The notes under the pieces: generated by a model | Seen by the model: the letters and a program-made list of their open reading frames with translations, nothing else | Database searches by the model: none | Told to the model about the DNA's origin: nothing | Made by a program: the position numbers and the translations under genes | Source: a virus | Direction: 5' to 3' (one strand) | IMG/VR virus record: IMGVR_UViG_3300009285_003389 | Location: 1 to 28,121 of that record | Length of the DNA: 28,121 nucleotides | Shown: piece by piece, positions 1-8,932 of the stretch | How the letters are laid out: every line of letters begins with the position of its first letter | How positions within the stretch are numbered: position 1 is the first letter of the stretch

Positions 1-314
1 AGTTCAGCTTCTGCCACTTCGCGTAGCTCCCTCTCCACGATCAGGTTCGCCTCCGCCGTCTCCTTAGCCGCGCGCTCGCTCTCCAGCGCCGCTACCAGCG
101 CCGCCGGGTTGGCCTCCTGCGTGGCCGGGTCGATGCCGTGGGCGCGCTCCATCGTCACGACCAGCGCGTTCATGAGCGAGCCCAGCTTCTCAGCCACCTC
201 GTCTACGGTGGCGTTCCGCTGCAGGCTGCGGTACCAGCCAAGCGCCCGCTGCGCCCGAGCGACCCAAGCCGTGTCTACGCCCAACAGGGCTTCGACCTCC
301 TTGCTCTCGGCCAC
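1..314 (-). CDS. Hypothetical protein, partial (runs off the left edge)
   Basis: The reading frame starts at a GTG whose upstream sequence GGGAGG is a good ribosome-binding site, and it stays open to base 1, giving about 104 residues. The protein begins MAESKEVEALLG and the later part is rich in Ala, Glu and Arg with a pattern suggesting a coiled coil. Its start lies one base after the stop codon of the large fibre gene, so it is probably the next gene of the same leftward operon. No family is recognised. A late structural or tail-associated role is only an inference from position. Confidence 0.7.
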   Translation of the reverse strand, partial: MAESKEVEALLGVDTAWVARAQRALGWYRSLQRNATVDEVAEKLGSLMNALVVTMERAHGIDPATQEANPAALVAALESERAAKETAEANLIVERELREVAEAE

Positions 315-315
315 G

Positions 316-3024
316 TCAGTTCACCTCCCTCAGCAGGGCCAGTTCCCGGCGCAACTCCTCGATCTCTTGCTGCCGCGCTTCGACGGCCATCTCCAGATGG
401 GCCATCCTCGTGTCCAGAACGCTCGTGCGAATCCCAAGCTGCCAGATCGCTCCGTTATGCAGCCGCTGGAGCTGCGTGATGCAGACCAGGCCGCCTTCAC
501 TGCGTGGAGCCCCCAGGATGCCCGCCTTGACCAGGTCGTCCTCCCGGTACTTGACGTACTCGTCCCACTGGCTGCGGATCAGCCGGTCGCTGTTCCCGGC
601 CAGGTCGAAGGCACGGACAAGCTGCACATCGTCCACAGGATTGCCGTCTTCGTCTGAGTCGTAGACCGTCACGTCGGAGCCATTCGCGAATAGGTCTCCG
701 TCGGCATCCACAATGAATTGAGTAGTGCCATCGTTGAGCCGTACGGCGAAGAGGTTGGCATTGGTGCCTGGATTGGTAACACTTGTGCCTGACTTAGTAC
801 CGCAATACACCTCAAAAGCGGCGTTTCCTGCAGCCGTGTGAGTGACATCCTCTGTAGTGGCCATGGTGTACACGACCGCAGCGCGGGTCGCTTCGGTGAG
901 TACTCGCAGTTGCATGCCACCTTCCAGGGGAGACGCCTTGCGAAGCGCGAAGTAGTTGGCTGTTTCTTCTAGTGTAGTCATTCCATGCGCCACGTCTGTG
1001 CTTGAGAGAATCAGCGCATCGTCATCATTCGGCCCCTGCGCGATCAGCATGCTCGGCCCGGCGGCGTTGGCCGAGGCGGTGGCGGTGCCCACCAGGAGCT
1101 GGCCGGCGTTGGTGAGGGTCAGGGCTTGCGTCCAGGTGATGTCGGTGCCGGCGGTGCCAGATGCCGCTACACGCCAGTTATGCGTGCCATCCAGCATGTA
1201 GTAGTTAGCTGCCTCGTCTGTGCTGATGTATTTCCACGAAGCGTCGGTGTCGTAGTTGGCGTTCAGTGAGATAATGCACAGGTTACCGGCAGTGGTAGCC
1301 GTCAACCCGGTCATGGTAGCGTTGCCGCCAAGTTGAAACGCGGTGTATGCGGCATGCCACCCACTCGGCACCACCCCGATGCCGACGTTGCCGGAAGAGT
1401 TGATGATCACACGATCTGCTGCCGCCGTGCCCAGAACCATGGCATCCGTGGTGTGCCTGTAGTCGACGAACCCGCGATAAGTTGCCGCACCACCGGCGTC
1501 ACCGAAAGCAAGTCGGCCTGTGCCCGTGGCGGCAGTGAAGATGGTCACACCCTCGCTACCAACTCCACCACCGAGAATGGCGCGGTTGGCAGACGCATCG
1601 AAGTCAGCGGGGTTGTAGTAGCCGAGTCCGAGCGTGCCCGCCACGTTCAGGGTAGCAGCCAGGCCGGTGAAGACGTTGATCCCCACCAGGCCGGCGGCGT
1701 CCACCTGCACCGTCGGGTTCGGGCTCCCATCGCTGGCGCTCAGCTCACTGTGCCGGTGCAGCGCGTCGGCCATGCTGTCGTCGCGCAGCGTGTTCAAGTT
1801 GGCCATGCTCCCGGTGTAGGCCACGGACCCGAGCTGCCAGTTGGTGGCGGTGCCGACGTTGAGGATGCCGCTGGCCGTTAGGGTCCCCGAGAACGTCCCG
1901 GGCCCAGTGACGTCCAGTAGCCCAGTGGTTACATCCAGGTGGGCTGTGCCGCTGTTGAGTGTCAAGATGTTGTTACCGCTAGTGTCGATGGTCCCAACAG
2001 AGTCGAACGACAGCGTTGTCGCGTTGCTGCTAATCGTGCTAGCCGTTGCATTAAGCGTCGCCAAAGTCGCCGTGGTAAATGTCGCCGCAGCCGCGCTGGC
2101 CCCGCCAATGGTCACCCCATCCAGCGTGCCTCCATTGACATCCACTGTCGTCACAGCACCTAAGTTAGCCCAGGTGCCTGTGATAGTCACGGCATTGGCC
2201 AGGGTCCAAGCGCTGGGGTTGATGGTGAACGCATCCCCCGTAGCGTTGCCAATCGTAGTTCCACCTTGAAAGGAAACGTCCCCTCCGACTGTAAGCGTGC
2301 TATCCAACTGCACTGCACCGTCGTCTACCCACAGAGAGTAATTCCCCGTTCCACCCTCTGTTGGTGCCCCAGCAACATACACCGTCGCTGCGTCAGTCAC
2401 CGTTCCCGTCGCAGTGATATTCGGCTCATCAAACCGAGCCGTGGCCACCAACGCTGTCGTTCCCGCTGGGACTGTCTGGGCACCAGCAGGACGAAAGTAT
2501 GCTATGTAAGTACTCGTTGCGGCTGTGTGAGTCCTCGTTGGGGCATAGACGTCCAAGTATGTGTCTATCTTCCCAACAGTCACCCCTGCGGTCACTGTAT
2601 CCGCGACGTCCGTGCTCAGCCGGATATAAGCATTCACTGCTCCAGCCGTCGCAGCTTCCATAAGAACGTCAAAGTAACTCCGGTCTCCCTGCGTCCCCCC
2701 TGCGTCATCCGCGTAGAACGTCACCCGCATTCCATCACTTGCAGCTGCGGTTCCACTCCCTGGATTCAGACCGATCTTCAGCCCCTCTCGGACGCCACCA
2801 CCTCCTGCCCCCGTGTTCTCCAGAGTTTTCAGACCAGTGACGGTCTGCGCTAGACTCATCCCTACGATCCCCGTAGAGGACGACGTGTCTACGTTCCCCT
2901 CCTCAATATTCTTCGCCTCCAGAAAACTCAGGATGTTGTTTGTCCAGTCTCTAACCTGCTCCGCGTCCATGTCGTCGCCTGGGTCCGGCAATGAAACCGC
3001 TGGGCGTGTAACCGTGGCTACCAT
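316..3024 (-). CDS. Putative tail fibre / receptor-binding structural protein (902 aa)
   Basis: This is the longest gene of the window. The middle is rich in Ala, Thr, Gly, Asn and Val, with repeated beta-type segments such as INSSGNVGIG and LTLTNAGQLLVGTAT. Such segments are typical of trimeric phage tail fibres and side-fibre shafts. The last 45 or so residues form a likely coiled coil rich in Glu, Arg and Leu (EARQQEIEELRRELALL), which could drive trimerisation. I do not see a clear peptidase S74 catalytic motif. The ATG is preceded by GGAG eight bases upstream, and that GGAG is the end of a 23-base palindromic repeat. It probably forms the host-recognition fibre. Another low-complexity virion surface protein is possible. 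Confidence 0.72.
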   Translation of the reverse strand: MVATVTRPAVSLPDPGDDMDAEQVRDWTNNILSFLEAKNIEEGNVDTSSSTGIVGMSLAQTVTGLKTLENTGAGGGGVREGLKIGLNPGSGTAAASDGMRVTFYADDAGGTQGDRSYFDVLMEAATAGAVNAYIRLSTDVADTVTAGVTVGKIDTYLDVYAPTRTHTAATSTYIAYFRPAGAQTVPAGTTALVATARFDEPNITATGTVTDAATVYVAGAPTEGGTGNYSLWVDDGAVQLDSTLTVGGDVSFQGGTTIGNATGDAFTINPSAWTLANAVTITGTWANLGAVTTVDVNGGTLDGVTIGGASAAAATFTTATLATLNATASTISSNATTLSFDSVGTIDTSGNNILTLNSGTAHLDVTTGLLDVTGPGTFSGTLTASGILNVGTATNWQLGSVAYTGSMANLNTLRDDSMADALHRHSELSASDGSPNPTVQVDAAGLVGINVFTGLAATLNVAGTLGLGYYNPADFDASANRAILGGGVGSEGVTIFTAATGTGRLAFGDAGGAATYRGFVDYRHTTDAMVLGTAAADRVIINSSGNVGIGVVPSGWHAAYTAFQLGGNATMTGLTATTAGNLCIISLNANYDTDASWKYISTDEAANYYMLDGTHNWRVAASGTAGTDITWTQALTLTNAGQLLVGTATASANAAGPSMLIAQGPNDDDALILSSTDVAHGMTTLEETANYFALRKASPLEGGMQLRVLTEATRAAVVYTMATTEDVTHTAAGNAAFEVYCGTKSGTSVTNPGTNANLFAVRLNDGTTQFIVDADGDLFANGSDVTVYDSDEDGNPVDDVQLVRAFDLAGNSDRLIRSQWDEYVKYREDDLVKAGILGAPRSEGGLVCITQLQRLHNGAIWQLGIRTSVLDTRMAHLEMAVEARQQEIEELRRELALLREVN

Positions 3025-3032
3025 GTTCTCAT

Positions 3033-3055
3033 CTCCGTAACATTGTGGTACAGAG
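3033..3055. repeat. 23-bp palindromic repeat, copy 1
   Basis: Plus-strand reading has left arm CTCCGTAACA, spacer TTG and right arm TGGTACAGAG. It lies between the stop of the 3057-4625 gene and the ATG at 3024. On the minus strand its last bases, GGAG, are the ribosome-binding site of the fibre gene. Confidence 0.9.
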
Positions 3056-3056
3056 T

Positions 3057-4625
3057 TTATTCACCCATCCCCTCTAAGGGGGCGAATTCAACTTGATATC
3101 CTTCAATCGCTGCAGGGAAGTTCGAGTACCATTCCGGCTCAATGGTTGTGCAAACTCGGTTGATATATGTGTCCAACGGCCGAACCCCTGAGCCTGGCCA
3201 CTTAAGACCGCTATTCCACTTTAGACCCGTGTTCCATTGGTAGCTTGCCCGCAAACCCAGCACGGCCCGCACTGGAGTCTGCTGCCCCTCGTCGATATTG
3301 CACTGAAACGTCACTTCCTGGCTTCCTGTCCGCTTTCTATAGATAGTCTTTACGTTGACTACCAGCTTTTCTATTCCGGGAAGGCCCAGATCATTTGGAG
3401 CCATCTTGATTCGCCAGCTATACGCTGTCCCCGAATCGCTGGTATATACTGTGCGATTGCCCTTGTATAGATATCCCGCGTAGCTACCAAACCAGTCCAG
3501 CTCTTCATTCGACACAGTGACATGCTGAACAAAGTTCATTGAGTGCTTTGGTGTGTCAAGCCATACATCCCCCGTGTCCCAGTCCCACACCAGAATCTTG
3601 TTATGCCCTGTTGTATTCCCAGCTCCAGAGCACAGCAGCCGAACTTGGTGATCCTTCTCCCGCACAAACGCCTGGCTATACTGCCACCGCCCCTGGTTCA
3701 AACCCAACCAAGTATTTACATCGTCCGAGTTGACTATCTCCACACTCATGTCTGGGCGAACAACGAACAGCCCCTCCCGCGCTGCCCCGAACACGAACTC
3801 TGGCCTGGCTACGATGCTCATCCGGCTAATCGGTCTAAACCCCCTACGTGGCTCTCCCAACCGAAAGTCGTAGTGCCCCAGCTGATCATAGCTAATCCCT
3901 CCCGGATACAGTCCGTCTTCCTTAAAGATCAGCGCCGCCCCCCAGTTGTCCACACAGCCCACGATTTTCGGCCCTCCATCGTATATCTCGTACCGATTGG
4001 CCGTTGGCCAGCTCGTGATATCCACCGTATACGTCGAGCGGTTGATGTCGCACCACCGAACACGTGTAGGGTAGTAGACTCCCGACTCTGTAGTCCCCAC
4101 GAAAATCAGCAGGTTCTTATGCGACATCATAGCCACGGCTTTAGAGAACTGAATCCCCGTAAGATCCGCGGCCACAGTTGGCGTTGTATCGTCTCCGTCC
4201 CACGTCTGTGGCGTATCCACCCCGTTGTTTATAACCAGCTTGTCCTTGAGCAGAACAAACTCGCAGAGATTATCTGCCGTGCCCGTCAAAGCATCCCCCG
4301 TGAGAGCAACCCTTGTCGTCCCGTCGTCCGAGTAGATCTTCGTTGGGGTTACCACAACTCTTTTTGTGCTACCGGCTGCAAAGGCCCCCTCCCATAAGCC
4401 AACTACAGCCTCACCTGCAGGGAGCTGCGTGGAGTTATACAGATCATACCCAGTCCGACTCTCTGCAGTCCCCCGCTCGCTAAGATTCACGTCCTGCAAT
4501 ATAGTGCAGTTCTCCGCGGTCAACCGCGGATGCGGATACCGCCAACGAGAGCGCTGCCCACCCACCCTAAACATCCGGCTGGTCTGAACACCAGGAGTGA
4601 CCCGCGTTACCGCTCCAGTAGTCAT
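3057..4625 (-). CDS. Putative tail hub / DNA-stabilisation-type protein (522 aa)
   Basis: The protein has a run of beta-rich segments with recurring Gly, Asp and Trp (for example QTWDGDD, VVVTPTKIYSDD, GLYPGG, LVWDWDTGDVW). This is compatible with a beta-propeller such as those of podovirus tail-hub and stabilisation proteins. The N-terminal part contains NLSERGTAESRTGYD, resembling the start of such proteins, where an R-x-G segment is common. It lies between an adaptor-like gene and the fibre gene, which fits a tail-hub role. The ATG has CGGAAG upstream and overlaps the previous stop codon by four bases. The family assignment is from general resemblance, so it is moderate at best. Confidence 0.55.
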   Translation of the reverse strand: MTTGAVTRVTPGVQTSRMFRVGGQRSRWRYPHPRLTAENCTILQDVNLSERGTAESRTGYDLYNSTQLPAGEAVVGLWEGAFAAGSTKRVVVTPTKIYSDDGTTRVALTGDALTGTADNLCEFVLLKDKLVINNGVDTPQTWDGDDTTPTVAADLTGIQFSKAVAMMSHKNLLIFVGTTESGVYYPTRVRWCDINRSTYTVDITSWPTANRYEIYDGGPKIVGCVDNWGAALIFKEDGLYPGGISYDQLGHYDFRLGEPRRGFRPISRMSIVARPEFVFGAAREGLFVVRPDMSVEIVNSDDVNTWLGLNQGRWQYSQAFVREKDHQVRLLCSGAGNTTGHNKILVWDWDTGDVWLDTPKHSMNFVQHVTVSNEELDWFGSYAGYLYKGNRTVYTSDSGTAYSWRIKMAPNDLGLPGIEKLVVNVKTIYRKRTGSQEVTFQCNIDEGQQTPVRAVLGLRASYQWNTGLKWNSGLKWPGSGVRPLDTYINRVCTTIEPEWYSNFPAAIEGYQVEFAPLEGMGE

Positions 4626-4858
4626 GTTACAGCTTCCGCAGCTCTACGCAGGATTACGGCTACAGCTTCTTGCGGTTCTTTTACGCACAAACCCTTCCAT
4701 TGAAGCGTGCTCCGCCCAGTCCAAGTAAACGTTCCGTTTCCGTTGTCGGACAGCTCTGGGATCACCAATATAGCCATCCTGCTTGTTTTTACTGACCCCG
4801 TCATTACAGCGGTTATAACCTCTGTACTCACGCTGCCAGACTCATTCTGCAAGGCCAT
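4622..4858 (-). CDS. Hypothetical protein (78 aa)
   Basis: A small protein with a Thr/Val-rich N-terminal part, a central FTWTGRSTLQW segment and an Ala-rich C-terminal helix. A strong AGGGGG lies ahead of the ATG. Its start overlaps the end of the 4842-5837 gene and its stop overlaps the next ATG (ATGA), so it is translationally embedded in the tail operon. No family is recognised. It may be a small tail or head-completion protein, by position only. Confidence 0.6.
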   Translation of the reverse strand: MALQNESGSVSTEVITAVMTGSVKTSRMAILVIPELSDNGNGTFTWTGRSTLQWKGLCVKEPQEAVAVILRRAAEAVT

Positions 4859-5837
4859 AGTCGACCCCCTTTATCAGCGGCCTGTGAGGACGATTGCGTA
4901 GGCCCGTGGCTGATTGAACATCTGCAAAAGAGTGCACGCCAGCAACGCTCTTATTCATCTCCCGCTTCAGTCTGGTCTCCATCTCTTTATACGTGGCCCT
5001 ATGTTGGTTGGCCACAGCAGCCATGCCTTGCTTCCCCAACAGATCCTGTGTAACCCCAAACACGAGCATCATATGAAACGCCTCGGGGAGCTCAGGCCAG
5101 TCTTCGTCATTCACCAACGGCGGGCGTCGCATCTCCGCACGAATGTTGTAGTTAATAGCCGCGGCAGGGATTGGATGAAACTCAATCCAGGCATATTCAG
5201 GGCTATCCCACCACGTTGGGATTGTAGCTAGTACATTGTCCGCGGCGTCAGAGACGGTAACGTTCCCTGTAAATGACTTACCCGTAGACGGAGCCTTCAC
5301 CAGTCGTTCGACACCAAGGGTCGAGTCATACGTGTTGCTCGTGGACACCTCAGAGGTTCCGTTCATGGTGACCAGCTCAGTCACCAGCACCCCGGACGAA
5401 TTGAATCCAGTAACCCGAACTTTGAAACTCGACCCTGCGTCCGCCGTGCTATCGCTGACCAAAGTCAGCACACAATCCGTGGACGGGTGCCGCTGAACGC
5501 CCCTCACGTTAAGGGGGTAGCAAAACAGCGGCGTACCGCTATCCGTGGTTCCTGGATAGCTTAGATCAAACAACCTCCTGTTCAGTACATACACGAATCG
5601 TGGCGTCGTTGGGTCTTCTACATTCAGCACCTCCTTGACATACAACGGCATTCCGTACTGGCTTGTGCTTGCCACGCTAGTCAGGGTGAACTCCCGAGGC
5701 TCATTTGGGACCTCAGCAGAGGACAGAACATACTGATACTTTTCGTTCACCAATACCTTGACGTGGTTCTCGAACTCTCCACCTGAGCCCTGGCCAGCGA
5801 AATGCAGAACCTCTTCAACGACTTCCGAGAAAGTCAT
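4842..5837 (-). CDS. Putative head-tail adaptor / tail structural protein (331 aa)
   Basis: The N-terminus (MTFSEVVEEVLHF) is a helix followed by a segment on chain termini (NEKYQYVLSSAEVP). The middle is beta-rich. The C-terminal part has LPEAFHMMLVFGVTQDLL followed by a charged helix (YKEMETRLKREM). This order resembles phage adaptor proteins that join the portal to the tail, where a P-E-x-x-H near a hydrophobic helix is frequent. AAGGAGAAG precedes the ATG, and the stop of the upstream gene lies only four bases before it. The role is inferred from organisation and general resemblance. Confidence 0.5.
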   Translation of the reverse strand: MTFSEVVEEVLHFAGQGSGGEFENHVKVLVNEKYQYVLSSAEVPNEPREFTLTSVASTSQYGMPLYVKEVLNVEDPTTPRFVYVLNRRLFDLSYPGTTDSGTPLFCYPLNVRGVQRHPSTDCVLTLVSDSTADAGSSFKVRVTGFNSSGVLVTELVTMNGTSEVSTSNTYDSTLGVERLVKAPSTGKSFTGNVTVSDAADNVLATIPTWWDSPEYAWIEFHPIPAAAINYNIRAEMRRPPLVNDEDWPELPEAFHMMLVFGVTQDLLGKQGMAAVANQHRATYKEMETRLKREMNKSVAGVHSFADVQSATGLRNRPHRPLIKGVDYGLAE

Positions 5838-5841
5838 CGCG

Positions 5842-6462
5842 TTACTTCTCCTTTGCTGCTCCCTTCAGGGCCTGATTCACTGCGTCTTGCGCCGTCGGAG
5901 ACAAGTTGCCCTGTGCTTGCATCTGGGCCGCTCCAAGCCGGAACATCTGGGCAAACGCGTCGTACATCTCTGTCTGGGACCGTTGACGCTTTTGGTCCTC
6001 AGAGCGCGCCAGAGACGTCCTTTCTTCCGGTCCGTTGGTCTTCAGAACCCTACGGATACGAAAGTCCCATTTCTGATACATCGGAACTGGAGTATCACTA
6101 ACTGATTGGTAGTCCGCGAGCTGCTCTTCAGTCATGGGAGGTAGACCGCGCACGATTCCTACAAGGCCAGATAGCGTCCCTACGATATCGATGATCAGCC
6201 CATCGTCCACGTTCACGGCCCGAGGCTCTCCGTCTATCCCGAGGACAGTGATCTTCGCAGGCTGTCCTTTACGCCCTGTGTCAACGACCACCTGCTCAAG
6301 CCATTCACCTGCCGGCTGCCAGTCCGCATGGACTGGATCGTTGCTGATGTACTTCGTGAGAACTATCCCACCAGAATCGTCTCCAAGAATCAGCGGAACT
6401 CCAGTGTTAAGATCCCGCTTTTCTACCGTGGCCTCACGCTTAAGATCGATAAAGACAGCCAT
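5842..6462 (-). CDS. Hypothetical virion-region protein (206 aa)
   Basis: The first half is mixed alpha/beta (VVVDTGRKGQPAKITVLG, LIIDIVGTLSGLVGIV). The second half is helical and rich in Gln, Arg and Ala (LARSEDQKRQRSQTEMYD, AAQMQAQGNLSPTAQDAV). No family is recognised. GGAAGGG precedes the ATG. It lies between two structural genes, so it is probably a structural or assembly protein. Confidence 0.6.
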   Translation of the reverse strand: MAVFIDLKREATVEKRDLNTGVPLILGDDSGGIVLTKYISNDPVHADWQPAGEWLEQVVVDTGRKGQPAKITVLGIDGEPRAVNVDDGLIIDIVGTLSGLVGIVRGLPPMTEEQLADYQSVSDTPVPMYQKWDFRIRRVLKTNGPEERTSLARSEDQKRQRSQTEMYDAFAQMFRLGAAQMQAQGNLSPTAQDAVNQALKGAAKEK

Positions 6463-6473
6463 TTCAGCCCTTC

Positions 6474-6818
6474 CTATGCGTAATCCAGCGATACGTCCTG
6501 AGACGCCGCTGTGGAGCCAGTGGATGTGGTAGTCGAGGCGATAACTATTCCCAAGGAGAAGTAGAGCGGTCTATGCTGCCCGCGGTCAGTGACAGAACTA
6601 GCTAAGTTCCCGATCACGTACGTCGGGGCTGTGGCCCCCAGGGTGACATCCCCAGCTGCTGCTGCGTTGAATATCTGCACATAAGACACCGCAGCCACGT
6701 TGTTTATCACATTCCAGCCATACAGCAGTGCCTCCCCAGTTACTACCAGCAGAGGAGTATCAGCCAAGGCTGCTTGCTGGTATGGCAGCACGTATGGAAC
6801 GCCATAGTCAGATTTCAT
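6474..6818 (-). CDS. Small structural-type protein (114 aa)
   Basis: A beta-rich, Ala/Thr-rich protein with segments such as YVQIFNAAAAGDVTLGATAP and YFSLGIVIASTTTSTGS. Its composition is typical of small virion decoration or tail proteins. I chose the ATG at 6818 (MKSDYG), where AGGAAG lies eleven bases upstream within the palindromic repeat. A TTG three codons earlier would add three residues. It is the first tail-side gene after the glycosylation cassette. No precise family is recognised. Confidence 0.6.
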   Translation of the reverse strand: MKSDYGVPYVLPYQQAALADTPLLVVTGEALLYGWNVINNVAAVSYVQIFNAAAAGDVTLGATAPTYVIGNLASSVTDRGQHRPLYFSLGIVIASTTTSTGSTAASQDVSLDYA

Positions 6819-6827
6819 TTCCCCCAA

Positions 6828-6850
6828 CTTCCTACCAAGATGTTACGGAG
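6828..6850. repeat. 23-bp palindromic repeat, copy 2 (diverged arm)
   Basis: Plus-strand reading has left arm CTTCCTACCA, spacer AGA and right arm TGTTACGGAG. The left arm is the most degenerate of the set. On the minus strand it contains the TAA stop of the 6843-7763 gene and lies nine bases before the ATG at 6818. Confidence 0.85.
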
Positions 6851-7763
6851 TGTCAAATCCACACACCCTGAGTAGATCCTTCACTCTCTGCTCGTATGTA
6901 TGCCCCGCACGAACAAAAGCCTTCCCAGCTGCTGCAATCTTCTCTCTGCGCTCTATGTCAGTCAAAATCTCGCGGGCTTTCTCTACTGCCTCGTCTACCG
7001 TGTTCCAGCCCAGAAAGTGCACCCCCTCCTGAAAGCCAAGCTTATCCCACCCCACCATGTCAGCATTGCACAGCTGACACACCCCATAACTCATGACCTC
7101 AAAGAACCGCATGTTCAAGTCCTGACGAATACTCACGTTCAGCCCAACCCGTGCCTTGGCATAGCGAATTGCCGCTTGTTCGAAGAATACGTTGAACGCA
7201 AGCCAGGAGTTCGGAAACTCCTGGAACATTCGGTCCAAGAAAGCTACACGGTCATGACTCAACGGATCGTCTTTTACGCCTCGATTCAAGTACCCTACGA
7301 AAGCCAAATCCCACTCTCGTGTAAGATCCACCTTGTTACCCAGGTGTTTCGTTAGCTCCTCATAGCAAGGGTCAAGGTACGTATTACACGCTAGCGGAAG
7401 CCAGTCCACGCTCCCAATTCCGTCCCCAGCCATCCGCGCCACGTCTGGAAGCTGCGCTAGAAACACGTGATCAAAGCTTCGTGCCCACTCAAGCCGCTTG
7501 CTATACCCCAGATGCGTGTCGATCAACCAGCATGCGTTCGGCTTCGGCGGGAGCCATACAATATCGTCCCTGCCATCGTCAATAAACAGATTCAAGTCAT
7601 GCTCCGCGAAGTCATCTCCGGCCGGCCGGCTATATCGCTGGAACCCGCATTCCTTCATCCCTAGCCGGCACATAGCCTCTGTCACCCGGCGTGCGGTTCC
7701 GTTGTTCCGGATCTCTGCGTTGTAGAAGTTCCCAACGCTTGGCCAGCTCTTCTTACCGGTCAT
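6843..7763 (-). CDS. Glycosyltransferase, CgeB-like GT-B C-terminal type (306 aa)
   Basis: The C-terminal half carries the signature of the glycosyl transferases 1_2 / CgeB family: ARVGLNVSIRQDLNMRFFEV, then SYGVCQL at about residues 205-232 and a closing AGHTYEQRV segment. Members transfer a sugar from a nucleotide donor to an acceptor, and this region binds the donor. I chose the ATG at 7763 because AAGGAGCG lies just upstream and because it overlaps the stop of the previous gene by one base (TGATG). A start 15 codons earlier lacks this. It is one of five glycan genes in the late operon. The acceptor is unknown; a virion protein is an inference. Confidence 0.82.
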   Translation of the reverse strand: MTGKKSWPSVGNFYNAEIRNNGTARRVTEAMCRLGMKECGFQRYSRPAGDDFAEHDLNLFIDDGRDDIVWLPPKPNACWLIDTHLGYSKRLEWARSFDHVFLAQLPDVARMAGDGIGSVDWLPLACNTYLDPCYEELTKHLGNKVDLTREWDLAFVGYLNRGVKDDPLSHDRVAFLDRMFQEFPNSWLAFNVFFEQAAIRYAKARVGLNVSIRQDLNMRFFEVMSYGVCQLCNADMVGWDKLGFQEGVHFLGWNTVDEAVEKAREILTDIERREKIAAAGKAFVRAGHTYEQRVKDLLRVCGFDTP

Positions 7764-8932
7764 CAACCGCGCTCCTTCGGGTAGAAGCACAGAAAGTAGT
7801 AGTACCACGCCATCTTTGGGTGCCCAGTGTGCACAACTTCGTCGTTCATGCTAAAGCAGAGAACCCGACCAAAGTACCGTTCCAGAATCTCTAACAGCTC
7901 ATCGCGGTCGTAGCAGTGTACGTGAGACAGATAGCTTAGCTCACACTGGTACGGCTGCGAGTACACACTTGGACAGCCAAGTACTACCATTCCGTTATCT
8001 GCCACCACAAGCGACATTCTCTCAATTGCTTGCTTTCCCTGCTCTAGCGTCCAATGCTCAATCACATCCATTGCTACAACTGTGTCATAGCTGCCCAAAG
8101 GACCTTCGTGCACCAAAAAGTCCAGCTCCCGAAACTCCACGTTGTCTCGAGGACAGAACCGCGCAGCCTCAAGCACACAATCCAGCTGGACATCTACACC
8201 AACCACCTTCTGACAGAACTGCCCCATGAACACCGCCCCAATCCCATAGCCAGCTCCAATCTCAAGCACCCGATCTGTCTGCTTGAGCATCTTGGACACA
8301 AACTTATACCGCGCTAGCCGAATGGTGAGCATCAGTAGGTTGTCCGAGATGCACCTTGCGAATTCCGGCGGGAGCTGAGTATTCGGTACAGCGCTATAGA
8401 CGCTCTCAACAAGCTCCTTATATCCCACCGGATCTCGGTGGTAAGGACCAACGTCAAGGGATCGCTGCAGACTTGTGCTTGACAGCTTCTCTCCTGTAGT
8501 GATCACAAGACTTCCTCCATATTCTTCCAGTACTTTTCCCTCGCACTCCAGTAGAGCCGTCCTTGCTGGACCAGTAAGGGCATAGTCAGGCCCCTTGGAG
8601 TACAGCGCAGGCTGAAGAATCCGGAGGTTTTCTACCGGAGTCGCACAATGATCAATCACTACGTAGTCCACAATGCTGAGCGCTGCAAGGTTTAAAGCCC
8701 TGACATACTGATGGAACTTTGGGTGCCCATCTCCCTTTGCCAGAGCAACGTGCTTATCACAAGTCACTCCAACAACCAGCACGCTACCAAACTGCGCCGA
8801 CTGCTCAAGATGGCTAATATGCCCTGGGTGCAGCAAGTCCCACACTCCATGGCACATGACGACTTTCTCCCCCTCACACCTATCGCGGATTTCCTCTATC
8901 CCTAGAAGCTTCCTGCGATCAATCCTCTTCAT
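7763..8932 (-). CDS. Nucleotidyltransferase (HldE-C/RfaE type) fused to a SAM methyltransferase (389 aa)
   Basis: Two domains are visible. Residues about 20-160 match the cytidylyltransferase-like fold: GVWDLLHPGH at 29-38 holds the HxGH nucleotide-binding motif, followed by LVVGVTCD, KGPDY and a closing TTGEKLSSTSL, as in the adenylyltransferase half of heptose-activating HldE. Such enzymes join a sugar phosphate to a nucleotide. Residues about 200-360 are a class I methyltransferase: VLEIGAGYG (222-230) is motif I and MDVIEHW (288-294) follows. The fusion suggests one polypeptide that both activates and methylates a sugar or glycan. The start has GGAGGC upstream and overlaps the previous gene by 14 bases. 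Substrates are unknown. Confidence 0.85.
   Translation of the reverse strand: MKRIDRRKLLGIEEIRDRCEGEKVVMCHGVWDLLHPGHISHLEQSAQFGSVLVVGVTCDKHVALAKGDGHPKFHQYVRALNLAALSIVDYVVIDHCATPVENLRILQPALYSKGPDYALTGPARTALLECEGKVLEEYGGSLVITTGEKLSSTSLQRSLDVGPYHRDPVGYKELVESVYSAVPNTQLPPEFARCISDNLLMLTIRLARYKFVSKMLKQTDRVLEIGAGYGIGAVFMGQFCQKVVGVDVQLDCVLEAARFCPRDNVEFRELDFLVHEGPLGSYDTVVAMDVIEHWTLEQGKQAIERMSLVVADNGMVVLGCPSVYSQPYQCELSYLSHVHCYDRDELLEILERYFGRVLCFSMNDEVVHTGHPKMAWYYYFLCFYPKERG

Noticed and set aside
109-657. Long plus-strand open frames over the fibre and neighbouring gene
   Set aside because: They overlap well-supported minus-strand genes, lack ribosome-binding sites and have Ser/Pro/Arg-rich shadow composition.
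1333-2853. Plus-strand frames opposite the 902-residue fibre
   Set aside because: Mirror composition of a Thr/Ala-rich gene; no start signals.
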